Position numbers and translations under genes: made by a program. Shown here piece after piece: positions 1-12,640 of a stretch of 64,000 nt of DNA (its first letter is position 1; each line of letters opens with the position of its first letter). The stretch lies in assembly GCA_021432635.1 (NCBI GenBank), contig MU270032.1, forward strand, positions 62,001 to 126,000, in the 5' to 3' direction. The DNA is from Thozetella sp. PMI_491 (lineage: Eukaryota; Ascomycota; Sordariomycetes; Chaetosphaeriales; Chaetosphaeriaceae). The notes below the pieces were generated by a model. It saw only the letters and a list, made by a program, of their open reading frames with translations, made no database searches and had not been told where the DNA came from.

Positions 1-223
1 TCTCATCCTCTGCCGAGGGACCTAGTGGGCCATGCGCCCGTCGCGATCGGCTTTTTAAAGTCGCATTCAGCTTCAGAAGGTCATTTGTCGTTTGCTCGAA
101 AGCCTCGTATGTCAGCGGTTGGCCAACTTGGCGAATGTCGCGGTAGTCCTTGAGAAGACCAGTCGTATAGTCAACAAACTGGACGACAGCCGCCGCGATA
201 CTCAGGGCACTGAAAGGATCCAT
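1..223 (-). CDS. N-terminus of a STAND/NLR-like fungal protein (partial, runs off left edge)
   Basis: An uninterrupted reading frame on the minus strand starts with ATG at 223 and is still open at position 1 (74 codons seen). The protein begins MDPFSALSIAAAVVQFVDY, followed by a helical stretch with TTGLLKDYRDIRQ. This start is the familiar N-terminal signature of fungal NACHT/NB-ARC/ankyrin STAND proteins (the Helo-like or NLR N-terminal helical domain), which act in non-self recognition and programmed cell death. The nucleotide-binding and repeat domains would lie to the left of the window and are not seen. The call rests on the N-terminal signature alone; other fungal signalling proteins share this leader. 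Its closeness to a HET gene at 1488 fits a recognition or incompatibility neighbourhood. Confidence 0.6.
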   Translation of the reverse strand, partial: MDPFSALSIAAAVVQFVDYTTGLLKDYRDIRQVGQPLTYEAFEQTTNDLLKLNATLKSRSRRAHGPLGPSAEDE

Positions 224-1487
224 TCTTGAGGCGCCAAACGGGCTGCTAAGTATGAGGGCGTTGTTGAAAAGCCTGTGAATGGGGAAAATGTTGGTGATGA
301 TTGAAGGTGGTAGGTGATAATGCGGCTGGGCTGCGCCACCGCCTCCTCAGCTGCAGATAACGTGACAGGCTGCCTGGTCTCTTTTTGCTCACCAGCTTCT
401 CACCAGCTGTAACATCCCTGCTATTAATGCGCCAAGGCATTGAGAAAGGTTCAGCCTTCTACGCCCAGCAGCCAGAGAATGGCGGGTTGCTGGACGCGAT
501 AAACCTCGGCCCGTGTGATTAGATTCCAACCGGCAGAAAGTGGTGTATGCTACACTGGCTTCAGAAGCATCAGAGCTAGTGACATTCATGGTGCTTCAAC
601 TTGATGCTAAGAGTTGAAATGGCTTATATTTAATATAATATACATGTCACACGTTTATAATCTTTCCATCAGCCACCTCTTGTCTTCCTATAGTAAGATC
701 TTTTATTTGGCCCTAGATATGACTCTTTACATGATAATTCTTAAGGCTCCAGATAGACTTAGATGCCATTTTAGAGTCAAGAAGCATGTTCACCTTTCGT
801 CAAAGGTCTAGTTAACCGTTAGAGTACTAGCCTACAGATCATATTTCTATCCTTATACCCCTTCCCTATAGCATAGCTATAGTAACTGGTATATATATAA
901 TAGGAAAAGGGAAATATTTCACCTATAAATTAATAAAACGCCTTTATTGTGACGTGTGGAGGCCGGCCTGCCAGTGGGTGGGGGTCCTACATTAGGGAGC
1001 AAGCGATTCGCAGCCGAACGGCTGGCGATCTTGCTCCTACAGAGATCAACTTATGTTACAAAATCACCATTTATACGTCATATATCAGTGCCCCCACCTT
1101 TTTTCCGCTAGTTGCCCAAGCAGTGCAGTGTGTAAAGTGGCTAATACGAGAGCGATGTGCGTGGTATTACATTTTTAAACAAAGCTTAACTTATATTTAA
1201 TAGAGTATTAACAAATAAGTAGGCTACCTTGCATCTCCCAGTGCTGACATCGAACTTGGCACAAGCACAAGGTGGACTCCGTGGTGCCTTTTAAACTTGA
1301 TTAGGTAAGCTGCAGGGGATAATCAAGCCTGAGGCTGCTGCCTGCGCCACCTCCCCAAACATCGCTGACGTCCTGGTCGGCTGCGACACGCCTATCGAAT
1401 AATCCATATTCTCCCTATAAGGCCAAGAGACTAGCGCCTTGGCGACGTCTTTCTCTTACACCTCTCTTGTACAAATCTCTATTCTTG
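224..1487. other. Intergenic, AT-rich, no gene seen
   Basis: This spacer separates the divergent NLR-like and HET genes. It contains only short frames without recognisable protein. The part around 600-950 and 1130-1220 is clearly AT-rich with runs of TA. The last 100 bases before the HET start are pyrimidine-rich (CT-rich), as is common in fungal promoters and 5' leaders. Confidence 0.6.
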
Positions 1488-4482
1488 ATGGATGCTCCTT
1501 CTCCTACGCCTCGGAGGCCACCGCCTCCTCCAGCTAAACCGAAGGCGCTGACTGGAATCCCCGTAGCATTGAGGCCAAGTGCGCTTGCTACGCCACCTCT
1601 CCCGCCCAGACCATCGGCTCTGGCATCCTCTCCCGATCGCGGTGATACAGATGCGCCTCGGGGTAGCAATGAAACGTCATCGCCCGCTAGTTTCATTCTA
1701 GGGGCGATTCGAGGTAGTGCTGAAAAAACCGGGGCGGCTTTTGCCGTGGCGGGAGCCGCAGTTCAGAAAGGGGCCATCAGCACAGCGGGTGTATTGAAAG
1801 ATGGCTGGGACCACACTTCCAATGCTGTCGGCGAGACCAGCGTGGGGGTGCTGCTCACGCACGTTCAAGGTGACATACGGGATACTGGGCGTAAGCTGTC
1901 TCAAAAGGACAGCCTGTGCGAACAATGCGCCCGATTCCCGGTCTCGGCATGCTGGGTCGGCGGGTCAGGCGCAGAGACGCTGGAATGGAGCACGCCTCTT
2001 ATGAGAGTCGTCGGGAATAGCGGATGGTGTCGGCTCTGCCAGCTCTTACTTGAGATGCTCTGTCGTCCAGGGAACGACCCGCTAGACCACCCAGAAGTCC
2101 GACGTCATGCACCGGAGGCGATCCAGAACTACTCCATGAAGACCTGGGCATCGATGGGGCCCGGCTTTGTCGACGAGACCTGGCCGTTTGGGCGTTGCGA
2201 GGAACCGGACGACAACTCAACTTACGTCTTTGGCGACATAGGGAAAGGGTTTCAAACTTTCGTGACAGACAAGGATAGAGTGTACGGGCTCGCGAAATCA
2301 GCGTCGAGAACAGTTGCTCTAGCCAACGGGCGTCGCGTTGCTAAACGAAGCTATGCTGACGGCCAACGGGCTGGGCGTATGGTAGAACGAGAGAAACACG
2401 CGAAGCTGATGCGTTACCGACGAAACTGCGACATTGAGGTCACAATCTTCACTCGGAATAGCGCCGAGTTCCCCGGGCTGATCCTGGCCAGATGCGTCGG
2501 GCAGAGCGGCCAGACTGGGAGTGATCCTCAGGTACTGAGCAGTTTTCGGCTTCGAGTGGCTCACCCTGACATCCGTTCCAATGTTGAGAATCCTGACCTG
2601 GAGCTTACCTATGGCTACCGTATGGACCCCAAATGGATTGATCTCTCTGTCGCCCGGATGTGGCTCTGGGAATGCGAGCTCAAGCATGGGACGGAGTGTA
2701 GCCAGCATGGCTGGGAAATTGCCATGCAACGGCCCGAATCACTTCGCGTTATCGACGTGCAGAGAATGTGTATTGTCGATTCGCAAGATCCTTCGACTTG
2801 TCGCTACGTGGCTCTATCGTATACGTGGGGCCGTGTACCCATGTTAAAACTCAAGTATCGCAACCTTTCGTCTCTCATGCAAGAAGGCGGCTTGCGTAGG
2901 GCGTTTAGTATGATTCCAAGGACTGTCCTTGATGCTATGGAGGTCGTGCTCGCGATGGGAGAGAGATATCTATGGGTTGACGCGTTGGTAGGCAGCAGTC
3001 TCCCGTCTCTCTGTCGCACGCTACTAACTAGGATTCTAGTGCAAGCTCCAAGAGGAGAGCATAGAGGCGGCAACAGAGACGGCCTCTATGGACCGGATCT
3101 ATGGAAGCGCCTTGGTTACCATTGTGGCAGCCTCAGGAGACGATGCCGATCATGGTCTGGTGGGAGTGCAGCGGAAGCAATGCTCCCCCGGGGATGGAGT
3201 TGAACGCAACATTGAACAGCCGGCCGCCGAGGTAAACGGTGCGCATATCATTGCTCCATTTCGCTGCAGCCAGAACTTACACGTCACAATCTGGAACACT
3301 CGAGGTTGGACATTTCAAGAGAAGCTGCTGTCTCGACGCCTTCTTGTCTTCTCTGGGAACGAGGTGGTGTGGTATTGCCGGAGGATGTCGTGCCGTGAAG
3401 ACATGAGAGACGATGATTCAGGAGGCACAGCTCCTCCGCCAGATTGGCTCAACCTTAAACCCAAGTGGTTTAATAGAGATCAGAAAAACCAAAAACAACA
3501 ACACTGGGTTGATGGGAGCGTGGAAGTGGATCGCTTCGGGAGAACACATGTCGTACGGTCAGGCACATTCGCCGAGTATACCAAAGTGGTGGAACAATAC
3601 ACGACTAGGCAGCTCACATTCAACTCCGATATTCTATTCGCCTTGGAAGGTCTTTTGAATATCTTTGAGCAGAGCTTCGGATCGAAACACGTATTTGGCC
3701 TGCCCGAGACCCTGTTTGATACCGCTCTACTTTGGCGACCAACGCAACGGCTTAAGAGACGCGTTTGCGCAAACGGATCCCAATTTCCAAGCTGGTCCTG
3801 GGCCGGGTGGGAAGGATCTGTTTGCTACGAACGACCGTTGGTATTAAAAAGGGATGGCGATGGCACTGTGATGCAGTATACTAGAGGAGACTCGGGGGAG
3901 GAAGGAGTACGGCCACTAATACAGTGGCATACATATTCTACAGAAACGCGGAGAGTTAAGCCAATCAACATGCATGGATGGGGAGTTCCTGTTACCGGCA
4001 AGGCATTGCCGAGAGAATGGGAAGGCTGTCCTTTCGGGGATCGGCAGACATACACAGCCGAGCGACTCCAGTTCCCAGGAGTGTCCGTCAAAGCACACCA
4101 CCTCGTGTTCCGCACTAGCTCGGTTGATTCGTTTCGGCTGGGAAGTGGTAGGGTTAGCGATACCAACCCGATAGGACGCCGCCTACCTCCGACGCAATTC
4201 CCAATCCAAAATGCACGTGGGGCGGTTGGGACCATTACATTGGACAGCGAAGATGACTTTTCGCTTGTCAAAGGGAAACACGAGTTTCTTCTTTTATCAG
4301 AATGTCACCGTCTAGGAGTCGAAGGTCAGGATGACCAAATCGGCGATTTCAGAGACTACAACGTCATGCTGGTCGAGAAAAATGTTATTTCTGGGACATA
4401 TGAACGCCTGGGCCTGGGAAGAATCATGAAGCAAGCATGGGCGGCAGAAACATTTCAGGCTAAGACAATCGTACTAGGATAG
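1488..4482 (+). CDS. HET-domain (heterokaryon incompatibility) protein, proline-rich N-terminus
   Basis: Model: exons 1488-2987 and 3040-4482 joined over a 52-base intron (GTAGGC...TTCTAG), giving 980 residues. HET proteins mediate cell death after fusion of unlike hyphae. The HET domain begins at YVALSYTWG (about residue 440), continues with YLWVDAL at the exon junction and C-K-L-Q after it, then MDRIYGSA and TIVAAS, and GWTFQEKLLSRR (about 588), the usual order of conserved blocks. The first 45 residues are rich in Pro and Ala (PRRPPPPPAKPK) and probably disordered. Residues about 150-430 match the region that commonly precedes HET in large fungal HET proteins (CRLCQLLLEM near 180). The ATG at 1488 is the first in frame. 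Only the HET domain is recognised; the effector or partner is unknown. Confidence 0.88.
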
Positions 4483-5981
4483 ATTATGCATTGCATATGA
4501 AGTTGAGTACAACTAGAATCCGACCCGTGTAAAAGGCCAGCCATTTCGTAGAATAGACCCGAGGGGAGCCGCTGCTTGATAACTCCACAAGAACTACTAT
4601 ACTTCCAGACTTTCTAGGCAAGCCTTTCTCTTCCCGAGTGAGGTAATCATGAATTGTGCTCTGGATCAAAGACGAATAAACCATAAATATGTGTATGTAA
4701 GCTGAACAAGATCGGAATCACGCCATATTGTCTACGCTGCTCGCAAATGGAGTCGGTATTGAAGGAGTACGTTCCTCTCGGGCTTGCCCACCAACCGTCT
4801 GGTTTTGGCAATACCTTACAGAAACACGCTACCGAGGCAGTCTTTCAAAGACCTCCATGCTCATAGAGACCACCCCAATTACGATGTGAGGCATACACAC
4901 GGGTACCCCATCGGTTTATTGGCTAGAAAAAATGGCCTCGCTGCCCCCTCGCCAGTTGCGTGCAGGAGTGGAGCTGCACGAAGCTGGCTGCGAGACGCTG
5001 ACAGGCCGACAAGCGCTGTTACCATTTCAGTACAATAGCTTGGCACCGTGTCTTGGACCTGCCTCAATCATTGTCGGCTGCCACGGATCCCTGCAGTGCT
5101 AGACATATGCCTACGTTCATATCTGGATCCTCGACCAAGCCCATGCAACAGGCCACAGGTAAGCATGATCTATATACAGACCGTGCTGTATGTTTTGAAA
5201 CGCTACTTCTGTCGGGGCCAAAATTCGTGGCCATTTATCTGGTTTCCCTGCCCGCCTCCCAAGTGGATGTAGCTTTTGTATCTCCTGATGACGAGAGGAT
5301 TAATTGGCCATCGTTAATGGCCCCTGTAAGATAGACAACACCAATATCACGATAATAAATCAAATTTATGACACAGCTTCAATTATATCAGCGATGCTCC
5401 TCTTTACCCCAGGTCTTGCTATCTTTCACACGCCTGACATACTACTAAAGCTTACACCCGAGCGTAAGGAGATCTAGTATCGGGAGATTTGAAATACCGG
5501 ACAGCGCCGGCTGTCATTGTCTGATTAATTTCGCCCAAACAAGCAGATGCTGATGGGCGTGTGCGACGTGGTTCTGATATTGGATAATGCCGTCTCCGCC
5601 AAGTCGCGACATGCGCCTCAGTTCCTTTTGCTGGCTTTGTCGGCTTACGTGGTTACGGATTGGGACCGTGAGTATTCTGTGAGGTGTTTCGGACCCACAC
5701 GTGCCGACCGAGGCAGGATCTGTTTGACACGTTGGATTCCTGATGCCATATCGCCCGCTACTATGTGGCTGGCACTGGGCCACCAGCCACAGTAATGTTA
5801 GGTCACTAGAGCCTTCGTCAGCTTCATCATTATTAGATAAGCGTGTGAGGAAGTAAGCGAACTAAAACTTGATGCTGCGTTAGCGTGGGCAGCAATCAGC
5901 AAAGCCTGCATTACCATCTCGCTCCTCTTTATCTTCATCCTACGAAGCTGGTCCAAGCAAAGAAAAGTAACACACGCTATC
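4483..5981. other. Intergenic, no gene seen
   Basis: About 1.5 kb lies between the HET gene and the NmrA-like gene. Several open frames of 60-95 codons occur on both strands, but none shows a recognisable domain, codon pattern or flanking splice signals, and they overlap one another. I see nothing else that can be supported. Confidence 0.5.
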
Positions 5982-7132
5982 ATGTTGTCTGTAGCAATCT
6001 GGGGTGCGACCGGATACATGGGTGCGCCGTTCTCGCGCGCACTGCTCAAGGCCCATCGCGAAGGTCTGCTGCGCTTCGTCATCCTACACCGACTGGAGGC
6101 CAACCTGGAGCGGTACCCGGAAGGCGTTGAGAAGCGACTCATTGATTTTGACAAAGATGAAGTAGCCAGTATCGCGGAGAAAGTCAAGGACCTGCAGGTC
6201 GTCATGTGAGTTTCCGCCTCCTTTCCTATTTCTCTGCGACGCGTTATTCCTTGACGAGGGGTTCGTTGTTTCTCACATAAATTGGTGGAATAGCTCTGCT
6301 GTCTCGTGGCGCGCGCATGACTCTCAGTATCGCCTGATTGACGCGTTGAAGGGGTCCGAGCAGCTAGTCACCTTTTTTCCCTCCGAGTACGCGACGCCGC
6401 ACAGCGCTGAGGACCTGACAAGCCCGTATTTCACCAATAGCCAGGAGAAGGAAAAGGTGCGAGAGTATTGCAGGGTACACAACGTGCCGTACACGGTACT
6501 GGCGAATGCCACAGTTCCGGAGCTCTTATTTAACTTTGGGTTAGCTTTTGCTCATTGCCTAACGCGGATATGATGAATGAGTGGAAGCTGATTGACCTTT
6601 TAGGGCCTTCAGTTCATTCGATGCCAGAAAGAACAAGGTCGAGCTGTACTGGCCGCTAGGTGACGGGACCAGGGGCTTAACGTACATCCCCTATCGCACT
6701 TCACACTGACTAGAGAGGGTAGCATTCTAACACACTCCCAGATCTAAGGAATTTTCCGGTCAAGCCCTCATATACCTCTTGCTTCACCGGCTGGCTGACC
6801 TGCCCAACCGCTCCTTCTCGCTCGTTGAGATCCACTTCGGGGCACGAGACCTAGTCGCAGTCTTCACAAAGCTGCACAACGGCCAAGAGCCCACCATCGT
6901 CAAATATACCGAAGAAGACTACCAGCGTGACCTTCATCGAGACTTCCTAAGCGCGATGGGCGCTGCAAGCAAGAAGGGCGTGGCTGTCGGTGCAAAATGG
7001 CCTGGGGAGATTGTGTCCAAGTTTCCTGGGTGGCAGGAGAGGACGCTCGATGACTACGTGAAGGAGTGCTTAGAGGCAGAGCCGCTAAACTTTGAAACTT
7101 TCAAGGACTCGACGGACTTGTCTAAGGATTGA
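5982..7132 (+). CDS. NmrA-like / isoflavone-reductase-type NAD(P)-binding protein
   Basis: Model: exons 5982-6205, 6294-6539, 6604-6681 and 6742-7132, all with GT-AG introns, giving 312 residues, normal for the family. The N-terminus MLSVAIWGATGYMGAPFSRA carries the Rossmann dinucleotide motif in the G-A-T-G-x-x-G form typical of NmrA and isoflavone-reductase-like proteins. It is followed by ILHR at the end of the second strand, and VISAVSWRAH and FFPSEYATPHS, where family members have the conserved F-x-P-S-E-[FY]-G block. These proteins are reductases, or redox sensors that bind NAD(P) without catalysis; the classical catalytic Lys could not be assigned with certainty. The gene stands alone, 33 kb from the polyketide cluster, so no pathway role is claimed. 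Start ATG 5982 puts the Rossmann strand at residue 2, as expected. Confidence 0.82.
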
Positions 7133-8024
7133 GTCGAATCGCCTAATTACAGGTGACTCGCGTTGGAATCTCCACTGTGTGTTGCCAGAGGTTCAGCTCT
7201 CAGAAGAGCTGACAATTAGAAGCATCAGACATATTTTAGACTTTAAGTTTGTCCGATTAGCCACTCTAGTTATAGGAAATAAAACCCTAGATTTTAACAT
7301 ATCTAGTTCTAGCGGACGAGATAAATATGGGTAGCTCGCGCTTTATAATTCTGTTAGGGAGATCTTAAACTTAGCTGTGATAGTGAAAATATCCCGATAC
7401 TAGATCCCCTTACGCTCTGGCATAAACTTCAGCACTTCTAGTACTTTATGCCCGTTAGGATGTGCAAACATAGGCTATATTGTTCCGTTGAAACGTCAAT
7501 TGGCACCACTTTTTAATATGACATACCAACAGGTTATCTTTTTGAATATCAGACGGGTGCTCAATTGAGCCAATCATGTGATGATCGTCACATTTCGGAT
7601 CTTGGCTTGCCAAGCATGGAGCCTTAGGCTTGAGCGGTGCTACAGAAGCGTCCGCGCGAGGGTTCTCAAACGACCCACTTGAGAAAGGTAGAGAGCTTAG
7701 GTTTTGGACAGAAACATGGCGTTACTGAGGTCTGAGCCTATCTACAGTGGTTCGAGAAACATGGCGGAGCGTGATTGTTGTGGTCGAGTTTGAGGTCTAG
7801 GCTGGGAATAGCGCGGAAGGGGGTCAAGAAACCCGCTACAAAGTTGAGGACGCTTTTTGTCTGGTATTTGCGAATGCGAGGGGTGCTATATCTTCACACT
7901 CAAACCAGGTTAACAATTTACTCGTCTACTCGGCCATCCTTAGCGTCTAACGAACGGCTGTGTTCGAGCTAGCGATAGACAACAAAGTTGTAGGCGCTGG
8001 AAGACCCCGTCCTTCTTACATAGT
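7133..8024. other. AT-rich spacer upstream of the sedolisin relic
   Basis: No convincing coding frame is present. The first 400 bases are AT-rich with many TA and TTTA steps. I searched for the missing amino-terminal two thirds of the sedolisin relic that follows and could not recognise it here, so it is deleted or decayed beyond reading by eye. Confidence 0.5.
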
Positions 8025-8590
8025 ATGTTAGCATACAAAACTTCCTACCACCAGATCATCAAGGATGGAGATTTCTCAGGTGTAACCCGACCCGACCAAC
8101 TGTACCACCATGGAGGTCGCGGGATTCCCGATGTGGCTGCAGTTGGAGACCGCCAGCTCATTGTCTACTGGGGATATTACTGGACTGCAGGAGGCACTTC
8201 TTTCTCGGCGCCGGTATGGGCATCAATGCTAACCCCTATCAATGAGAAACGTCTTGCGGCGGGCTAGCCTACACTGGGTTTCGTAAACCCGGCTCTCGTG
8301 AGTGCATCTCTTCTCCACGTCACACTTTCCCATCACCCCACGTGGAGAAAGTATGCAAACTGATAGTCTATCTCCATCCAGTACGCCAACCCTGAAGCAT
8401 TTAACGATGTCACAGTAGGAAACAACGTTGCTTGCGACGGACGCGGATTCCCTGCAGCGCCCGGCTGGGACCCTGTAACCGGTTTAGGGTAATCACTATA
8501 CTCCTATCTCTCTCATTAAGCCAAGATGTGTTAACACTGCTTAGTTCGCCGAATTATCCTGTCCTCGAGGAGATTCTTGTTTCTATATAA
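8025..8590 (+). pseudogene. Relic of a sedolisin (peptidase S53, tripeptidyl-peptidase-like), C-terminal part only
   Basis: Residues encoded at 8085-8267 read RGIPDVAAVGD and then GGTSFSAPVWASML. The latter contains the G-T-S-x-x-x-P active-site serine block of S53 proteases. The frame is broken by TAG at 8265-8267, exactly where the homologous protein continues; after the stop the same frame reads PTLGFVNPAL. Two introns are still well formed: GTGAGT just after the PAL codons to an acceptor before YANPEAF, and GTAATC to TTAG before SPNYPVLEEIL, with a natural stop at 8588-8590. The propeptide and the Glu/Asp catalytic region are missing. A C-to-T change (CAG to TAG) would explain the nonsense codon. 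An alternative is that the stop is avoided by an unusual splice, but the missing N-terminus still argues for a relic. Confidence 0.75.
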
Positions 8591-9532
8591 AACTAGCTGC
8601 AAACCCGGTGGCATGTATAAAGCCGCCTGCTTTGTTAAGACGAACCAAGGGCAACTAAAGCCATAGAAGGTGGGTAAAATAAGGTATGATTTAGATGTCA
8701 CAGGTACTTTAAGCCCGGTAGTTGGCAGTTAGGGAACTCACCGGGGGGTATTCCGTTGGCCTATTAGATCGAGTAGTAAAGTTATATACTCGCAGATTTA
8801 ACTACGCTTGTGCGAAACGCTTCCCAATCATTGTCACTAAATCCCTAACTCGCAGATTAAAGCCCGTATCCCCCGTCTTTTTTATGTTGGTTTCTAATCT
8901 GTGGATGGTGCGCATTTCCTTACCAAGCTAAATTAGGCTATTCCCAACTTATCTCTGTACAGCAAGGTTGAACAACGAGGGCCTCGGGTTCGTCTAAGCG
9001 CAAACTCGCGGCAAATTCCGCGTTGGGTGGCTACCATGCACCTGACACGTGTAGCAGCCATTCTCTACTTGTCATCGCCACTGGAATGTACCTAGAAGTG
9101 ACGGCCAACCAAGTATGGTGCAATACTAACAGTCCCGGCTTCACTAAGAAGTAAATTTGTGTGATAAAACTCGATAGCATGATCCCTAGTCCGAGCAGGT
9201 CGGCTTTGGTGGTGGCACTGTAATGATCAGCTAAGTGTTATCTATCATCGGTACCTAGGTATACAGGGATCCCCAATACTACTACCGTGGAAACAGGTTT
9301 GCTCTCGGAACCTCGGTGGGATGAGGGATCTCCACGATCTGTCTGTATTTGGATTGGAAGGATAAAATGCAAAGAAGCAGAGGGATCTTGACACGGATCT
9401 TGCTAGACAACTTCGTCCTCGTGGTATCGAGGAGATAAGGAATAACCATACTGAATTTTATTATTACATCTGGTTCTCTCGGCACGTAACCTTACGGGCG
9501 ACGGTATCATACTAAAGCTGCTATCTTATCAT
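8591..9532. other. AT-rich spacer, no gene seen
   Basis: Nearly 1 kb lies between the sedolisin relic and the 3' end of the DUF3176 gene. Only short frames with stops in all directions are present. It continues the gene-poor, decayed-looking character of 7.1-9.5 kb. Confidence 0.5.
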
Positions 9533-11731
9533 CTACTTGATCATGTATTCCGCACTCCTAACCCTTTTCAACGCTAGCCCTCCATTTCCATTTTCTGCTC
9601 TTATTATTACCCCGTTCACATCCAAGGTCTTGTCAGCTCTTAATGCTTCCTTGGTCTCATAGTCAAAACTATTGAGCAGCATCGCCAGTGGGCTCGTCTT
9701 GAGCGCCCTCAGGCCAAGTCGTCTGGAATCCCTTAGAGTCACTGCCGTGAATATTGCACTTGCCAAGAATATAATGACTGAAAAACTCAGAAAAGGCCAG
9801 CGCACATGGACATACAGCTCCCACTCTTCTGTCGTAGCAGACACTGCAGTGCCGTCCAGCTCGCGCATTTGTATGGACAGCGCCTTTGAGGCGGTTTCGA
9901 AGGTAGCGGTGAAATTGTTTGACGTAAATAAAGCGGCGCTAATGGCCTGCCGAGTCATGTTTTGCGTGTAGAAATTCGCCATTGAGAGAATTGAAGCTTG
10001 AGTAACGTTAAAAACGGTCTGAACTCCGAAGGGAGCATCCGTAAGTTCGATCTGCAGATCATTTCGGGGGTAATACTGAACGCCAAAGCCCGCACCGTCG
10101 TTCGGTTGGATCTCATCATCAAGAAGATTGAATCCTGACCCCACCGAAGCACCTGCTTCTACGAGCGTCCCGTTCAGGGATGGAGCAGCCAGTGATCCAT
10201 CTTCCAAAGTGAATGCTTGATACGACGACGGAACCCTTCGCCACGCGTCTGAGATGCTTGTTTCCTGCTGGAACTTTCCATTGGACACGCTTGCATTGTA
10301 TACCTGAGCGCAAAGCCGCAGCGCACACTCAGTTCCGAAAAGGGTTGCATTTTCCCACGGCACAGTTTGCTGATACCAATCCATGCCGCCACTGATGAAT
10401 ACGAAAGATGCCAAGAGGGTATCCCAGTTCTGAAATGAGTACGTTTTCTCTGGCTGGCAAGTCGAGCGGGACGGGACGGGGATCGTAATCGAGCTGATGT
10501 TCACGCTGTCGTAGCCCCGGGGGCCACCGTTACGGTCGGTCTCAGCGTTTCCTCGGTCATACGGTATAAAGTATACAGTACCGAGATAAGTGGTGTTCTT
10601 GCTGATATGCTGGGAAATGTCACTGCAGGCACTGCAGACGCCCAGGGAAGAGTATGGGCCCCAAGTACAGTTGCCAGTGCGGCAGGTCGGGCTAGGAGTC
10701 GCGTGGACTTTCGTTGTAGACGTATTGAAGAAGTAGGATAGTGAAGTCAACAAGAATCCGATGTCTGGGCTGACCCAGGCTAATGATATACCGGTAGTTG
10801 CTTGCGCACCTATGGATGCAACGCCATCGTCAAGACGCGAGCTGCGCGTTAAAGTGGATAGGCCATCGTTGGGGAAGCTTGTAAGTCGACCATCCTACAA
10901 TATCTACAGGTTAGCCACTGCCCTCATATCTGATATGTTAAGTAGAAGGTAGCCTGCAGGTGGTGGCCACCGGCCTAGCAATAACCATTTGGAAGAATCG
11001 ATCTCAGGCGATCACTTACAATGACAATAAGAGCCTGAAAAAAAGGGTCAAACGCAAGGAGGGCGACGGTAAGAATTGCGCCAAGAGATGGCCAGTGCCT
11101 ATAGCGAATATAGCAATGCAGTAATTAGGATGTGTAGCTGCAGAGAACACATGACCAAGACATACCAAAATTTCAGCCACGAGAGCAATCCCACGCTACC
11201 AAGAGGTCCACGGCTTGCATCATCAAAGGCAAGGAAACCAGAAAGAGACCCCTGCTTCTGGATGAACCATGACCATTTCATCTGCCCCAGGCATTGACCG
11301 ATGAGAAATGCCAATGGGGATCTGGTGACGATGGAGAGGATAGCAACTACAGTATTGATTGGTAGAAAGAATGGCCAGGAGTTAAGCGACCGGTTATTCT
11401 CCCATAGTAGCAGGGCAACGAGAGCAATGAGGGAGAGCGCACTGCATCCAACACTCGCGATTTCGAACCCCCATCCTACTACGGTACTTCGAGCTACTCG
11501 TATGTCGGATGTCCTCATATTTCGGCGGTCTTCCTTTCTACTGGTGATATCCGAAGTGTTGTCTGTGCTCCCTCTGATAGCGTACGGGTCCGGTGAAGGA
11601 TGGGTATCTTGTGAGGATAAAATCCCATCTAGGTGGCCAGTCGGCGTTGCACTCTGGCTATAGTTCGGCGCAAGCATTGATCGCGTAGTAGAGTCTTTGG
11701 CGCCTGCTGGTAGCTGGTGGTAGGAGACCAT
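9533..11731 (-). CDS. DUF3176-type integral membrane protein
   Basis: Model on the minus strand: exons 11166-11731, 11020-11098 and 9533-10894, giving 668 residues. The DUF3176 blocks are visible: a W-x-x-E-like helix (VGWGFEIASVGCSALSL), then SPLAFLIGQCLGQMKW with WFIQKQGSL, then DDASRGPLGSVGLL, then LLAFDPFFQALIVI. After a variable luminal or extracellular stretch come CRTGNCTW and GVCSACSDIS, the family's cysteine-rich turn. A last membrane helix is near the C-terminus (FLSFSVIIFLASAIFTAV). Three N-terminal helices plus one late helix suggest a membrane protein with a large glycosylated outer domain; many N-x-S/T sites (NASVS, NVTQAS, NNFTAT) are present. The function of the family is not known to me. 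The third intron boundary (10895-11019, 125 bases) is the least certain. Confidence 0.82.
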
Positions 11732-12640
11732 GGGGGCAACGGCTCAAAGCCTGCGCCGTACGCTGGTATAGCTCTCAATTAGATATTTAGTCCTAGAAAA
11801 GAGTTTATAGCATACATTCATGAAACGAGGAGATATCCACATCATGTATAGAAAAAGCATCGCGCATATCCCTGTCTCACATGCGACACCTACTGAAACT
11901 CATTAGGCAGATTGTTGTGTAGCCGTAGCATTTCCAACCTGTCCGCAAGTGGCACAGCCAATCCCTGCTGAGTTAAGCTAGGCAGCTATACTCAGCAAAG
12001 GCAGAGAGGCTACAGGGACATGCTAGCAGGGATTCTTACAGAGGAATGCCCACAAACTCCCGTAAGACAGAAATATCGGCCAAATTTGTTCCTCGAAATC
12101 GTCACATGTTGCTGAGAGAATAATATTAGTTGGGTCTTTGGTAAAAGTAACCAGAAAAGCTTCGCGAAACATTTAGAGAACTACCTTCTCTATTTCCCTC
12201 ACCGGCCATAGGAAATACTACCCTAACCCTTCGCTAGTCTCGAGAGATAACCCGTCGTTCGAAGGCGCAGACCACTACTCAGTTGGGATGAGGAGCCGTG
12301 GGAATAGACTTGGAGAGGCACATCTACCCACTTTTAGATGTATTTGTGAGGGGACGGCTCTGCTGACAACGATAGACTTTAGCCAGACACCAGGCTGTTT
12401 TATGAGACCGAAGGTTTATGTGAGATTAGAGTGCGCCTAAACTAGGCAGGGAAACCTGTATATGCTCATGTGCCCAGCGTAGAACTTCGGATTTGGCAAA
12501 AAAAAAAACCCCCCAAAAAATCTCTGGTTTAGAGGCAAATGGTGTAGTATACAACAATATCATCACTGTCCTCTGTGATAAACTCCAACATCCATCAATC
12601 CAGGTAATCGTACGACCTTATGACCCTTGCATAAGCCAGC
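11732..12640. other. Intergenic, no gene seen
   Basis: About 0.9 kb lies upstream of the DUF3176 start and downstream of the LITAF-like gene. It holds a short poly-A/poly-C run (about 12497-12520) and no supported gene. Confidence 0.5.
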
